Shown: piece by piece, positions 25,141 to 33,051 of the stretch
How positions within the stretch are numbered: the first letter of the stretch is position 1
Layout: each line of letters starts with the position of its first letter
Made by a program: the position numbers and the translations under genes
DNA from: Chryseobacterium arachidis
GTDB lineage: Bacteria > Bacteroidota > Bacteroidia > Flavobacteriales > Weeksellaceae
Assembly: GCF_900129245.1 (NCBI RefSeq)
Contig: NZ_FQUT01000008.1
Coordinates: 1 to 64,000, forward strand
Direction: 5' to 3'
Length of the DNA stretch: 64,000 nt
The notes under the pieces: generated by a model
Seen by the model: only the letters and a program-made list of their open reading frames with translations
Told to the model about the DNA's origin: nothing
Databases searched by the model: none

Positions 25141-25166
25141 AAAAATCCCGTTAATTCGGGATTTTT
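25141..25166 (-). terminator. Terminator of the PIG-L/symporter/DUF2911 unit
   Basis: Stem AAAAATCCCG (25141-25150) / CGGGATTTTT (25157-25166), flanked by A and T runs. The remainder of 24933-25140 is AT-rich without a gene. Confidence 0.88.
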
Positions 25167-25181
25167 TTCTTCTATTTCAAT

Positions 25182-25700
25182 TTATTTTACCTCTACAGGA
25201 ACCGAGATCTTATCCCAATCCATGGTGAAGCCATTATTATTTACTTTATAAATTAACGATTCTTGTTTTGTCGGTAAAGACTTTGTTTTTACATCAACAC
25301 GTAAGGCATCTTGTGCTTCCTGGTATTTATAAGCACCCCATTGTTTTGATTCTTTATTAAAAATTGCTGTCCATGTTCCAGATTCTTTAGGGATCAAGAA
25401 AAAGCTGTATTTACCTTTAGGAAGTTTTTTACCCTGAACGGTAATGTCTTTATCCGTTTCGAAGGTAGTAGCTTCATTGGCACCTGCACGCCACACTTTA
25501 TCATAAGGGACTAAATCGCCCCAGATTTTACGGTCCTTAACAGAAGGGCTGTTATAAGCTATAGTGATATTGGCATCTTTAATTTTTCCCGTAGCAGTAG
25601 CCGGAGGGCTGGCAGGTTTTTTAGCTTCCTGAGCAAAAGCATTCACTGAAATCGTCATTGCAGCAAAAACCATAGTAGCTGATTTAATCATTGCTTTCAT
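25182..25700 (-). CDS. DUF2911 domain protein, exported
   Basis: A 172-residue protein with a signal peptide ending near VNAFAQ. The DUF2911 domain covers nearly all of the mature part: [49 protein letters not shown] and [17 protein letters not shown]. The family is widespread in bacteroidetes and has no known function. It follows the sodium:solute symporter by 36 bp and is the last gene before a strong terminator, so it probably belongs to that unit. Confidence 0.9.
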   Translation of the reverse strand: MKAMIKSATMVFAAMTISVNAFAQEAKKPASPPATATGKIKDANITIAYNSPSVKDRKIWGDLVPYDKVWRAGANEATTFETDKDITVQGKKLPKGKYSFFLIPKESGTWTAIFNKESKQWGAYKYQEAQDALRVDVKTKSLPTKQESLIYKVNNNGFTMDWDKISVPVEVK

Positions 25701-25736
25701 ATTATTTTTAATTTGTTTGTTTTAATTATTATTCGC

Positions 25737-27428
25737 TTACGAATTTACAGCTTTCGGCTTATAAAACAGCAACCCTATTGCAGAAAATATAATGACTGCC
25801 GCCGCCCCGATCACATTTAGCCACAGGAAAGAGACGATATCGAACTGATAAACGGCAATCACTGCAATTTCTGATAAAATGGCGGCCATAAACACATTCG
25901 GACCTGTGATTTTTTTATAATAAAATGCCACCAGAAAAATCCCCAATATCGGCCCGTAGAAAAACGAACCCAATACATTCACCGCTTCAATAAGCGAACC
26001 CATTTGAGTCGCAAACATCGCCACACCAATTGAGAAAATCCCCCACGCTAAAGTGTGTAGGCGGCTATACATCAATTCGGTTTTATCATCAGGAATTTCT
26101 TTTTTAAATAGTAAATGAACATCTTTCAATGAGCATGCAGCAAGAGAATTCAGCGCTGCCGAAATGGAACCCCAGCTCGCCAGAAAAATGACAGCAAATA
26201 GCAAACCGATCATCCCTACAGGCAAAGTACTTTTCACGAAATACAGGAAAATATAATTCGTATCCGTTTTCTCTGCATTAAAATTTGATTTATTTATTGC
26301 TTCTTCTACCCTGCCGTGAAGCGCTTTTACTTCGGTTTGTGTATTTTTAAAATCCTGAATTGTTTTTTGAAGTTGAGGAGATTGAGTTTCTTTCAACTTT
26401 AAAATTTCTTTCGATTCTGCATTAAATTTTATTTGTAAATCCTGATGCTCTTTTTCAAAAACCGCAGCCTGTTCAGGTTGTTTTTCCTTTAAATTCTGAT
26501 AAGATCTTTCATTAAAATAAATCGGAGCCGGTTTCAAAGAAAAGAAAGCAAAAAGCAAAGCCCCAATCAAAAGAATAGCAAACTGCATCGGAATTTTCAC
26601 CAATCCGTTCAACAGCAAACCCATTTTAGCATTGGTATTGTCTTTCGCAGTAATATACCTCCCAACCTGACTTTGATCTGTCCCAAAATATGAAAGTGCC
26701 AGAAAGAAACCTCCAATTAATCCGCTCCAAATATTATATTTATCTTTCCAATTGAATTCTGTGGTGATAACATTAAGCTTTCCTGATTTTCCTGCCAGAT
26801 AAAGCGCATCATTAAAACCAATTCCATTTGGCATATTTTCAATTAACAGATAACCTGCAAAAGCCATTGTTCCCAAAATAATCAGAAATTGCAATTTTTG
26901 AGTGTGAGCGATTGCTTTTGCGCCGCCAACATAGGTGTAGATCAACAGAATACCACCTGTTAAAACATTGGTTAAATAAATATTCCAGTTTAAAACACTT
27001 GACAAGATGATACTCGGAGCGTAAATACTGATTCCTGTCGATAAGCCCCTGGAAAAAAGAAAAAGAAGTGAAGTCAATACCCTTGTTTTTTTATCGAAAC
27101 GGTTTTCTAAATATTCATAAGCCGTATAAACATTCAACCGTTGAAAAATCGGGATGAAAGTGATACAGATCACAATCATCGCCAAAGGCAAACCAAAATA
27201 GTATTGCACGAAACGCATTCCGTCTGTATAAGCCTGTCCCGGAGCTGAAAGAAAAGTAATCGCACTTGCCTGGGTTGCCATAATACCGATCAACACAATG
27301 TACCACGGCATTTTGTTGTCTGCTTTCAGGTAAGATTCGTTGCTTTTTTGTCCACGACCGATGAATACGCCGTAAACGACCACTGCTACCAGTGTAAAAA
27401 TAAGAACTGTCCAATCTATCGTACTCAT
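25737..27428 (-). CDS. Sodium:solute symporter with a long coiled insertion
   Basis: A 563-residue SSS-family transporter (SGLT/PutP-like) starting with the typical DWTVLIFTLVAVVVYGVFIGRGQKSNESYLKADN. About 13-14 hydrophobic helices are visible. The segment DYSxxQTY-like SYFGTDQSQVGRYITAKD is the conserved family block. Between about residues 300 and 395 lies an unusual polar, heptad-rich insertion (NLKEKQPEQAAVFEKEHQDL onward) before YIFLYFVKSTLPVGMIGLL, predicted to be a coiled coil. The ATG overlaps the stop of a 34-residue membrane protein gene (ATGA). The substrate is unknown; sugars, sialic acid or nucleosides are all possible. Confidence 0.9.
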   Translation of the reverse strand: MSTIDWTVLIFTLVAVVVYGVFIGRGQKSNESYLKADNKMPWYIVLIGIMATQASAITFLSAPGQAYTDGMRFVQYYFGLPLAMIVICITFIPIFQRLNVYTAYEYLENRFDKKTRVLTSLLFLFSRGLSTGISIYAPSIILSSVLNWNIYLTNVLTGGILLIYTYVGGAKAIAHTQKLQFLIILGTMAFAGYLLIENMPNGIGFNDALYLAGKSGKLNVITTEFNWKDKYNIWSGLIGGFFLALSYFGTDQSQVGRYITAKDNTNAKMGLLLNGLVKIPMQFAILLIGALLFAFFSLKPAPIYFNERSYQNLKEKQPEQAAVFEKEHQDLQIKFNAESKEILKLKETQSPQLQKTIQDFKNTQTEVKALHGRVEEAINKSNFNAEKTDTNYIFLYFVKSTLPVGMIGLLFAVIFLASWGSISAALNSLAACSLKDVHLLFKKEIPDDKTELMYSRLHTLAWGIFSIGVAMFATQMGSLIEAVNVLGSFFYGPILGIFLVAFYYKKITGPNVFMAAILSEIAVIAVYQFDIVSFLWLNVIGAAAVIIFSAIGLLFYKPKAVNS

Positions 27429-27529
27429 GCCCAGAATTTAGTAAACCAATAATAAAATACGATCTGAGCTACTAATGCACATCCCAAAAGCAGATACCAA
27501 ATATTCCAATTTTTAAGTTTCTTGTTCAT
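27425..27529 (-). CDS. 34-residue membrane protein, probable symporter partner
   Basis: Reading on the minus strand gives a 34-residue protein starting MNKKLKNWNIWYLLL and ending VFYYWFTKFWA. It has one hydrophobic helix with aromatic ends and a basic N-terminus. Its ATG overlaps the stop of the PIG-L gene (TAATG), and its TGA overlaps the symporter ATG (ATGA), so translation is coupled on both sides. Tiny helper subunits next to SSS transporters are known from other families (YhdT with PanF, YjcH with ActP). A stabilising or regulatory subunit is inferred. Confidence 0.7.
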   Translation of the reverse strand: MNKKLKNWNIWYLLLGCALVAQIVFYYWFTKFWA

Positions 27530-30024
27530 TAGTTTTTTTGTGCAGATAAGAAGTTTAAAAATAATCGTGCCGCACCCACATTTCCCGCAGGTAACTGTCT
27601 GAAAAATGCCAATGGTGTATAAATAAAATTACCCTTTCCATATTTGGCATATAGAGTTGATCCCTGCAAAGGTTCTTCACCCGTGTCGTGCATTTCAAAA
27701 AGAGGTTCATACGCTGCGTTCCATTTGTCTGGGAAATACGCTCCACGCTCCTGTACCCAGCCTTTGAAATCATCCGCAGTAATTTTGTTTGGATAGTTCA
27801 GTAATTTATGATTTGGATTTAAAAATTTAACCTCAGCATTTTCTTCGGTAATACGCTTATTGGCAATCGTAAAATTGTATATTCCCAATTGGTCAACCGT
27901 TGTATCCTGATTGGTGTTATATTGCATCACCAAATTTCCTCCGCCTTTTACATAAGACCATAAAAATGGCATCCAACGACCCAATTTTTTCTCTGTGTTA
28001 TTGGCACGAACACCAAGAACAATCGCATCATATTGTGAAAGTTTATTTTGACTTCCGCCAGATTCATCTAAATTACCATAAAAATCTTCGTCTTTCAGAA
28101 CATCTACCTGAATTCCTGCAATACGTAAAAACTCGGGAATGAAATCTCCTGCACCTTGTACATAACCTACTTTTTTAACTTTCGTTTGAATATCACCTTT
28201 CATCACAGCAACCGTCGCAGGTGTAAAATATTGTAAAGAAGGTAAATGAGGATATTGAATTAGTACCTGTTTTTTGTTATACGTGATTCCATCCGCAACA
28301 AAATTGGCATCCAATTGCAACTGATTTGATTTTATTGAAGCAAGCTTGGCTTTTGGAATGACATAATCAACGGTAACATCTTTTCCATTGATTGATTTTA
28401 AATCACCACCGCCTAATCGTTCTCCATTATATAACAAATTTACTTTTCCATTATTAAACTGTTTATTTGAATTAACCTTAAAATTTAAACTCAAATGTAA
28501 ATCTTCATTTTCTTTGACTAAATAAAGTGGTTGTGTAAATTTTATTTCCAATGCAGGAACGATTCGCAAAGCTTCAACCACATCACCACGCACCGGATCT
28601 AATTTCTTGAACGATAAAGGAAGTTTAACCTGAAACTTCTCCGAACCAATTTTTAAATCAATCAAAACATTCAGTGGTGATTCTGCCTCGGGTAAACCGA
28701 CTAAAGTATCATTAGGAACAGAGAAAGTGGCCGCGTTCACAGCTGGTTTTGCCAACCAGTAAGGTTCTGTAAGAGCTGCATCAGCAGGAATCTGAATATC
28801 ATGCTGAATGGTAATTAAAGAATCTTTTGATAGTTCTCTGTTAAAGTTTTCTGACTGATTTAACCATTTTACATTTTCCAAAACGACAGGGTTTGCAGCT
28901 CTTGAAATTAAATTTAATCTGAAATTATAATTATCACCAGCAACAGCCTCCGCTTGATTAGTAAAGACCTCACCCATAAAACCGACACAGCTTAAAATAA
29001 TATGATCAAGAGATTTAATTTTATCTTTTTTTAAATCTGAATCTTTTGATGCTAAAACTTTTTTTCGCAAATCTAGCAAAGCAGGCAAGCAAAGATCAGG
29101 ATGATTGAAATTGAAAGCGGAAATAATTTTATCTAATGACTGGTCAATATCAGTGTTTCCTTGTGAAGTCCAGGTTTTAGATATTCCATCAAAAAGCGTT
29201 GTTTTTGCAGGTTCACCAGCAACGTGAGAAAAATATTCAGTTTTGATTCCGGCTACAGACTGTGTTCCTGCACCTTGGCTTTTATGTAAACTTCTGCTTA
29301 ACCCTGCCAACTCACCATAGCCCATTCCGAGTTGCGCATCATATTGTCCAACCGTAATTTTCAGTTGATTTTCAGCGGTCGTATTATTGTTCCCAAATCG
29401 GAACGTATTCCACAATACGCGTTTGGGTTGCCATACATTAACATATTTCAGCTGTTCTGGAAAGGCAGTTTTGTCGCCTGCAAGCTTGAAGGCTTTTTCT
29501 GCCACAACAGCCGAAGCCGCATGTTGTCCGTGGCCTGCCGCAGCAGTAGGCGGAAAACGACAAATGATCACATCCGGACGGAATTGACGGATTACCCAAA
29601 CGACATCTGCTGTAATATTGTCTGCATCCCACTGTTTAAAGGTATCGGTTGTATTTTTAGAGAACCCGAAATCAATCGCTCGGGTAAAAAACTGTTGTGC
29701 GCCATCTAACTTTCTTGCTTCTAAAAGCTCATGTGTTCTGATTAAACCCAATGCAGCGCCTTGTTCTGTTCCTAATAAATTCTGACCACCATCACCTCTG
29801 GTTAAAGACAAATACCCTGTTTCTACATTTTGGTCGTTGATTAACCATGAGAGCAATCCTGTATTTTCATCATCGGGATGAGCCGCAAGATATAAAACTT
29901 TAGGCAGATGTTTAAGGGTTTTGAGTTCGCGGTAAATTTCAGATGATTTTGAAGGCCGAATTTGTTGCGCCGAAAAAACGGTATACAATCCAAGGATGAA
30001 TACAGTGCTTACTTTTTTGAACAT
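27529..30024 (-). CDS. Exported PIG-L family deacetylase, large multi-domain
   Basis: An 831-residue protein with a Sec signal peptide (VFILGLYTVFSAQQ). The N-terminal PIG-L/LmbE metal-dependent hydrolase domain (about 40-300) has AHPDDE (H49, D52), the LTRGDGGQN block and the third metal region AAGHGQH. Immunoglobulin-like beta-rich segments follow (about 350-590), and the last 230 residues resemble a ThuA/glutamine-amidotransferase-like domain (VGYVQGAGDFIPEFLRIAGI, YDAIVLGVRANNT). PIG-L enzymes remove N-acetyl groups from GlcNAc-type sugars. Being exported and much larger than BshB (about 240 residues), it is unlikely to act in bacillithiol synthesis. It is the first gene of the unit with the 34-residue protein, symporter and DUF2911. 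Confidence 0.88.
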   Translation of the reverse strand: MFKKVSTVFILGLYTVFSAQQIRPSKSSEIYRELKTLKHLPKVLYLAAHPDDENTGLLSWLINDQNVETGYLSLTRGDGGQNLLGTEQGAALGLIRTHELLEARKLDGAQQFFTRAIDFGFSKNTTDTFKQWDADNITADVVWVIRQFRPDVIICRFPPTAAAGHGQHAASAVVAEKAFKLAGDKTAFPEQLKYVNVWQPKRVLWNTFRFGNNNTTAENQLKITVGQYDAQLGMGYGELAGLSRSLHKSQGAGTQSVAGIKTEYFSHVAGEPAKTTLFDGISKTWTSQGNTDIDQSLDKIISAFNFNHPDLCLPALLDLRKKVLASKDSDLKKDKIKSLDHIILSCVGFMGEVFTNQAEAVAGDNYNFRLNLISRAANPVVLENVKWLNQSENFNRELSKDSLITIQHDIQIPADAALTEPYWLAKPAVNAATFSVPNDTLVGLPEAESPLNVLIDLKIGSEKFQVKLPLSFKKLDPVRGDVVEALRIVPALEIKFTQPLYLVKENEDLHLSLNFKVNSNKQFNNGKVNLLYNGERLGGGDLKSINGKDVTVDYVIPKAKLASIKSNQLQLDANFVADGITYNKKQVLIQYPHLPSLQYFTPATVAVMKGDIQTKVKKVGYVQGAGDFIPEFLRIAGIQVDVLKDEDFYGNLDESGGSQNKLSQYDAIVLGVRANNTEKKLGRWMPFLWSYVKGGGNLVMQYNTNQDTTVDQLGIYNFTIANKRITEENAEVKFLNPNHKLLNYPNKITADDFKGWVQERGAYFPDKWNAAYEPLFEMHDTGEEPLQGSTLYAKYGKGNFIYTPLAFFRQLPAGNVGAARLFLNFLSAQKN

Positions 30025-30091
30025 ATGAATTTGCTTTGTTGCATGGCAAATATAAGTAAATCGGTTTTATTTCGATCTTAAAAGAAATCAG

Positions 30092-30763
30092 TTATGTTTT
30101 TCTAATTGTATTCCGCGTAAGATTGATATAATTGAACATACAAAATGTTGCTACTGCTCCAAAAGTATGCCATAGAAAGTGTGTACCGAAGCCTAACCAC
30201 TCCCATTTATCCGCAATGCGAAAAGTTAATGCAAAAACAAATGATAATAAAGCAAAACCTACCCATTTTCCGGCTTTCCATTGGGTATAAATCAAATATC
30301 TTAGTACCGAAAATAGTACAAATGAAGCCATGATGGCATAATTTACATTGATGAAAAGAGAAGTATTATCAATCAAAATCCAGTTTCTTAAAGCAAACAT
30401 GAGCAGTAGATATCCGAAAACCATTAACACAGCAAAATACCATCTGGTGCTTTGCGCTACAAAATAAAATCCGGCGGACAAGCAGAGCAACATGATGGGA
30501 AGCCAATCCATCATGATAAATACCGGCCATTGTCTGAATGAATGATAAATAGTTCCACCAATAGCTCCAATATACAATAAAACTAAGCAGTAGGCTAAAA
30601 AAGGATATTCTTTAAAATTACCTTTTATTTTAATCGTCCAGAAAATGGCTAAGGCTAAAAAAAATACAGCAGTTATCGCGTTTAACGGCTCAGGGAAAAA
30701 CTGAGCCATATCTGTTTCTTTGTATAACATGCCTCCATCAGGAGGTATTTGGTTTATCGGCAT
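30092..30763 (-). CDS. Alkaline-ceramidase-like seven-helix membrane protein
   Basis: A 223-residue protein with about seven hydrophobic helices. Residues of the CREST/alkaline ceramidase zinc site are all present in order: H74 (TIYHSFR), D86 (MDWLP), H195 and H199 (GTHFLWHTFGA). These enzymes hydrolyse the amide of ceramides in the membrane. Bacteroidota make sphingolipids, so a ceramide substrate is plausible, but the family also includes receptors and unknown hydrolases. It is 67 bp upstream of the PIG-L gene on the same strand; co-transcription is possible but not shown. Confidence 0.8.
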   Translation of the reverse strand: MPINQIPPDGGMLYKETDMAQFFPEPLNAITAVFFLALAIFWTIKIKGNFKEYPFLAYCLVLLYIGAIGGTIYHSFRQWPVFIMMDWLPIMLLCLSAGFYFVAQSTRWYFAVLMVFGYLLLMFALRNWILIDNTSLFINVNYAIMASFVLFSVLRYLIYTQWKAGKWVGFALLSFVFALTFRIADKWEWLGFGTHFLWHTFGAVATFCMFNYINLTRNTIRKT

Positions 30764-30967
30764 CGTCTTTTTTATGTTTGTTTACAGGCAGAGTTCAGAA
30801 TGCAAACACAGCCTTTTATTTAATAATAGTAAATCGTTCAGTACACTTATTTACTTTCTAAATATAGACAATTGATTTAATTTTTAATTCATTCTTAAAA
30901 AAGACTTTTTTATTCGATCCGTCTTTTAATTTTTTGGATTACACATTCCTTTTAGCAGAAATGATTG

Positions 30968-31735
30968 TTATCCATAGTTTATTACATTTTCTAATCCAAG
31001 TTCTTTTACATCTATTTTGACCGACAAAGGCGATTGTATCAATTTCAAAAACCCTTCATTCATATTTTTTCCGGAAATTACCCCTAAATCGTTTTCAATG
31101 GCAATTTCTATGAATTTATAGAAATCTGAAAAATATTTATCTGCGTCTTCCCCGGCAGAGTACAGATTTTCCTTATCAAGCCATAAAAGTTGTAAATCTT
31201 CATTTGTCACCCAATTTATAAATCCATTATAATTTGAAAATATACTGCCCAAATCATTACTTGTAAAGTCGGAAATAATGTATTCAGCAATAGATTCCTG
31301 TTTTGCATTCACACACCCTGTAAATATAGTTCGTCCCAAAATGAGATGAGGATTAAATGCAGCGCATTCAGAGAAAATAATTAAGGTCAAAATGAGGTTA
31401 AAATCTTCAATTACCTGTCCATTTATTGTATAAAAGTCATCTTCGTCTTTATTTCGTTTTTGTATAAAACTACTGTATTCTACATCTACATTTTTTTCCC
31501 TCTTTTGAATATTGAGCAAAGTTTCGTGTATCTTAAATTCATCATCTAAAGATTGACTAAATTCAATAATATCTTTAATTCGTCTTTCATCTTGGTCGTT
31601 ATCATAGACTATATATTTCCCAAATTTTGAATTGAAATAATTCCTCAGCAACTGTCCTTCACCTAATAGATCGGGAACAATTTTCGAATAGAATTTTTTG
31701 TCATCAAAATGATGTAAAGTATTCCAATCACCCAT
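30968..31735 (-). CDS. Protein of unknown function
   Basis: A 255-residue, acidic, cytoplasmic-looking protein beginning MGDWNTLHHFDDKKFY, with many Asp/Asn/Phe residues, a hydrophobic centre (NLILTLIIFSECAAFNPHLIL), and two segments predicted to be helical (IAEYIISDF, FSDFYKFIEIAIENDLG). No signal peptide and no recognised motif. The composition resembles standalone immunity or interaction proteins, but I can show no toxin nearby. Flanking gaps (30764-30967 and 31736-31905) have no genes. Confidence 0.6.
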   Translation of the reverse strand: MGDWNTLHHFDDKKFYSKIVPDLLGEGQLLRNYFNSKFGKYIVYDNDQDERRIKDIIEFSQSLDDEFKIHETLLNIQKREKNVDVEYSSFIQKRNKDEDDFYTINGQVIEDFNLILTLIIFSECAAFNPHLILGRTIFTGCVNAKQESIAEYIISDFTSNDLGSIFSNYNGFINWVTNEDLQLLWLDKENLYSAGEDADKYFSDFYKFIEIAIENDLGVISGKNMNEGFLKLIQSPLSVKIDVKELGLENVINYG

Positions 31736-31905
31736 CGATTTTGTTATTATTAAGGTTGAGTATTTTTGTTGAATTGAATGTCGTATTATTCATGTTATCA
31801 TTTTTAAATAAAGACTTTTGGACGTTATTTTTTCGTCAGAAAAAGGCACTGCTAATATAGTATATTGAATTTATTGAAATCATTTATCATTATTAATCAA
31901 TAAAA

Positions 31906-31933
31906 AAAGCCATATAAATATATATATGACTTT
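31906..31933 (-). terminator. Terminator of the TPR gene
   Basis: An 11-bp stem with one mismatch (31906-31916 / 31923-31933), followed on the minus strand by TTTTATTG. Confidence 0.7.
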
Positions 31934-31951
31934 CAATTATTTTTAAAATAT

Positions 31952-32797
31952 TTAAGACAGGCTATACCATTTTTTGAATAAACTGTCGTAATCTTTCTGA
32001 TCAGATTTTGTCTTGATTAATGTAGCAAGCTGAGGCAAATGAGTTTCAGCATCAGCTTTTCTCTTGTTATAAACTAAAAAGTCGCAATAGTTCCACACAT
32101 TGGTAAAATAAGGTTCAATACTAATGCTTTTCTGATAATTTGCTTCCGCTGTAGCCAGATCTTTATTCATCAAATGACACGATGCCAACTGATCGTACAG
32201 AAAAGCTTCATCCTGCTGATCCCAACTTTGGGTAAGCGCTTCATTATATACATCAATCGCATTTTGATACTCCCCTTTCATCAAAAATTTTCCTCCGCGG
32301 TTGATAAATTCGTTGGTTCTGTTACTTATATTGGGTCCGGAATCCTGTTCAGAATAAACCACACCAATCTCACCCGACATAGCTGCTTTTTTCAAAAATT
32401 CAGCTAATTTTTCATCTGATTCTGTATTGTCAAAAAATTCATTAATCGGTTTTAGCAAATACTCTTCAATCTCAATATTTCCTGTAGCCTCATTCAGTCG
32501 TTTATACAATTTAGACGTTATTTTATCACTCGTCACATTCATACCGTTTAAAATCTCTGTCAAAAGGTCTAAAACACCTAATACATGAGTTCTGTATTCG
32601 AGGGTAACTTTATCTCCAAATGGAAGAACAAAAGCCTCCTTCAGTTCTTTTAAAGCGGCATTGGAGTCACCGTTAGCCTGCAATTTTCTGGCATTGATTA
32701 ATTTTTCGGGAGCGTTTTTAAGACTTTTACGGCTGGAAATTACCGTGTAGATAATGATAACAGCAAGAATTGCCGCAACAATGATTACGTACTTCAT
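31952..32797 (-). CDS. Membrane-anchored TPR-repeat protein
   Basis: A 281-residue protein anchored by a short N-terminal helix (VIIVAAILAVIIIYTVI); the rest is soluble. Tetratricopeptide repeats are visible at GGKFLMKGEYQNAIDVYNEAL, DEAFLYDQLASCHLMNKDLATAEANYQKS and IEPYFTNVWNYCDFLVYNKRKADAE. An earlier region (about 30-140) is helical without a clear TPR pattern. It is probably a scaffold in the inner membrane with unknown partners. Confidence 0.85.
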   Translation of the reverse strand: MKYVIIVAAILAVIIIYTVISSRKSLKNAPEKLINARKLQANGDSNAALKELKEAFVLPFGDKVTLEYRTHVLGVLDLLTEILNGMNVTSDKITSKLYKRLNEATGNIEIEEYLLKPINEFFDNTESDEKLAEFLKKAAMSGEIGVVYSEQDSGPNISNRTNEFINRGGKFLMKGEYQNAIDVYNEALTQSWDQQDEAFLYDQLASCHLMNKDLATAEANYQKSISIEPYFTNVWNYCDFLVYNKRKADAETHLPQLATLIKTKSDQKDYDSLFKKWYSLS

Positions 32798-32967
32798 AAA
32801 TTTTAGTTTTTTAGGTAAATAGTTTTATTGATCGTATTATTTTTTAGTCCTGAAAATCCGCTACGATCCGCAGTTACAGGTGAAATCGATTGTCATATTT
32901 TTTTATGAGTGTTGCAATATACTCATTTAAAATAACTTTACAGATAAATTTTTGCCGATAAACAAAA

Positions 32968-32997
32968 AAGCCTACATCCAAATGAAAATGTAGACTT
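32968..32997 (-). terminator. Terminator of the di-heme peroxidase gene
   Basis: A 10-bp stem with one mismatch (32968-32977 / 32988-32997), followed on the minus strand by TTTTTTG. Confidence 0.75.
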
Positions 32998-33051
32998 GAA
33001 ATGATATAGAATTATAAAAATTTCACGAGATCAATTAGACAACTCTGTCAG

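Noticed and set aside
27115..27414. 99-residue minus-strand frame inside the symporter gene
   Set aside because: Shifted frame of the same strand, with no features; the symporter frame is clearly real.
27529..30024. Bacillithiol deacetylase BshB
   Set aside because: The protein is exported, 831 residues long and has extra domains; BshB is a cytoplasmic ~240-residue enzyme.
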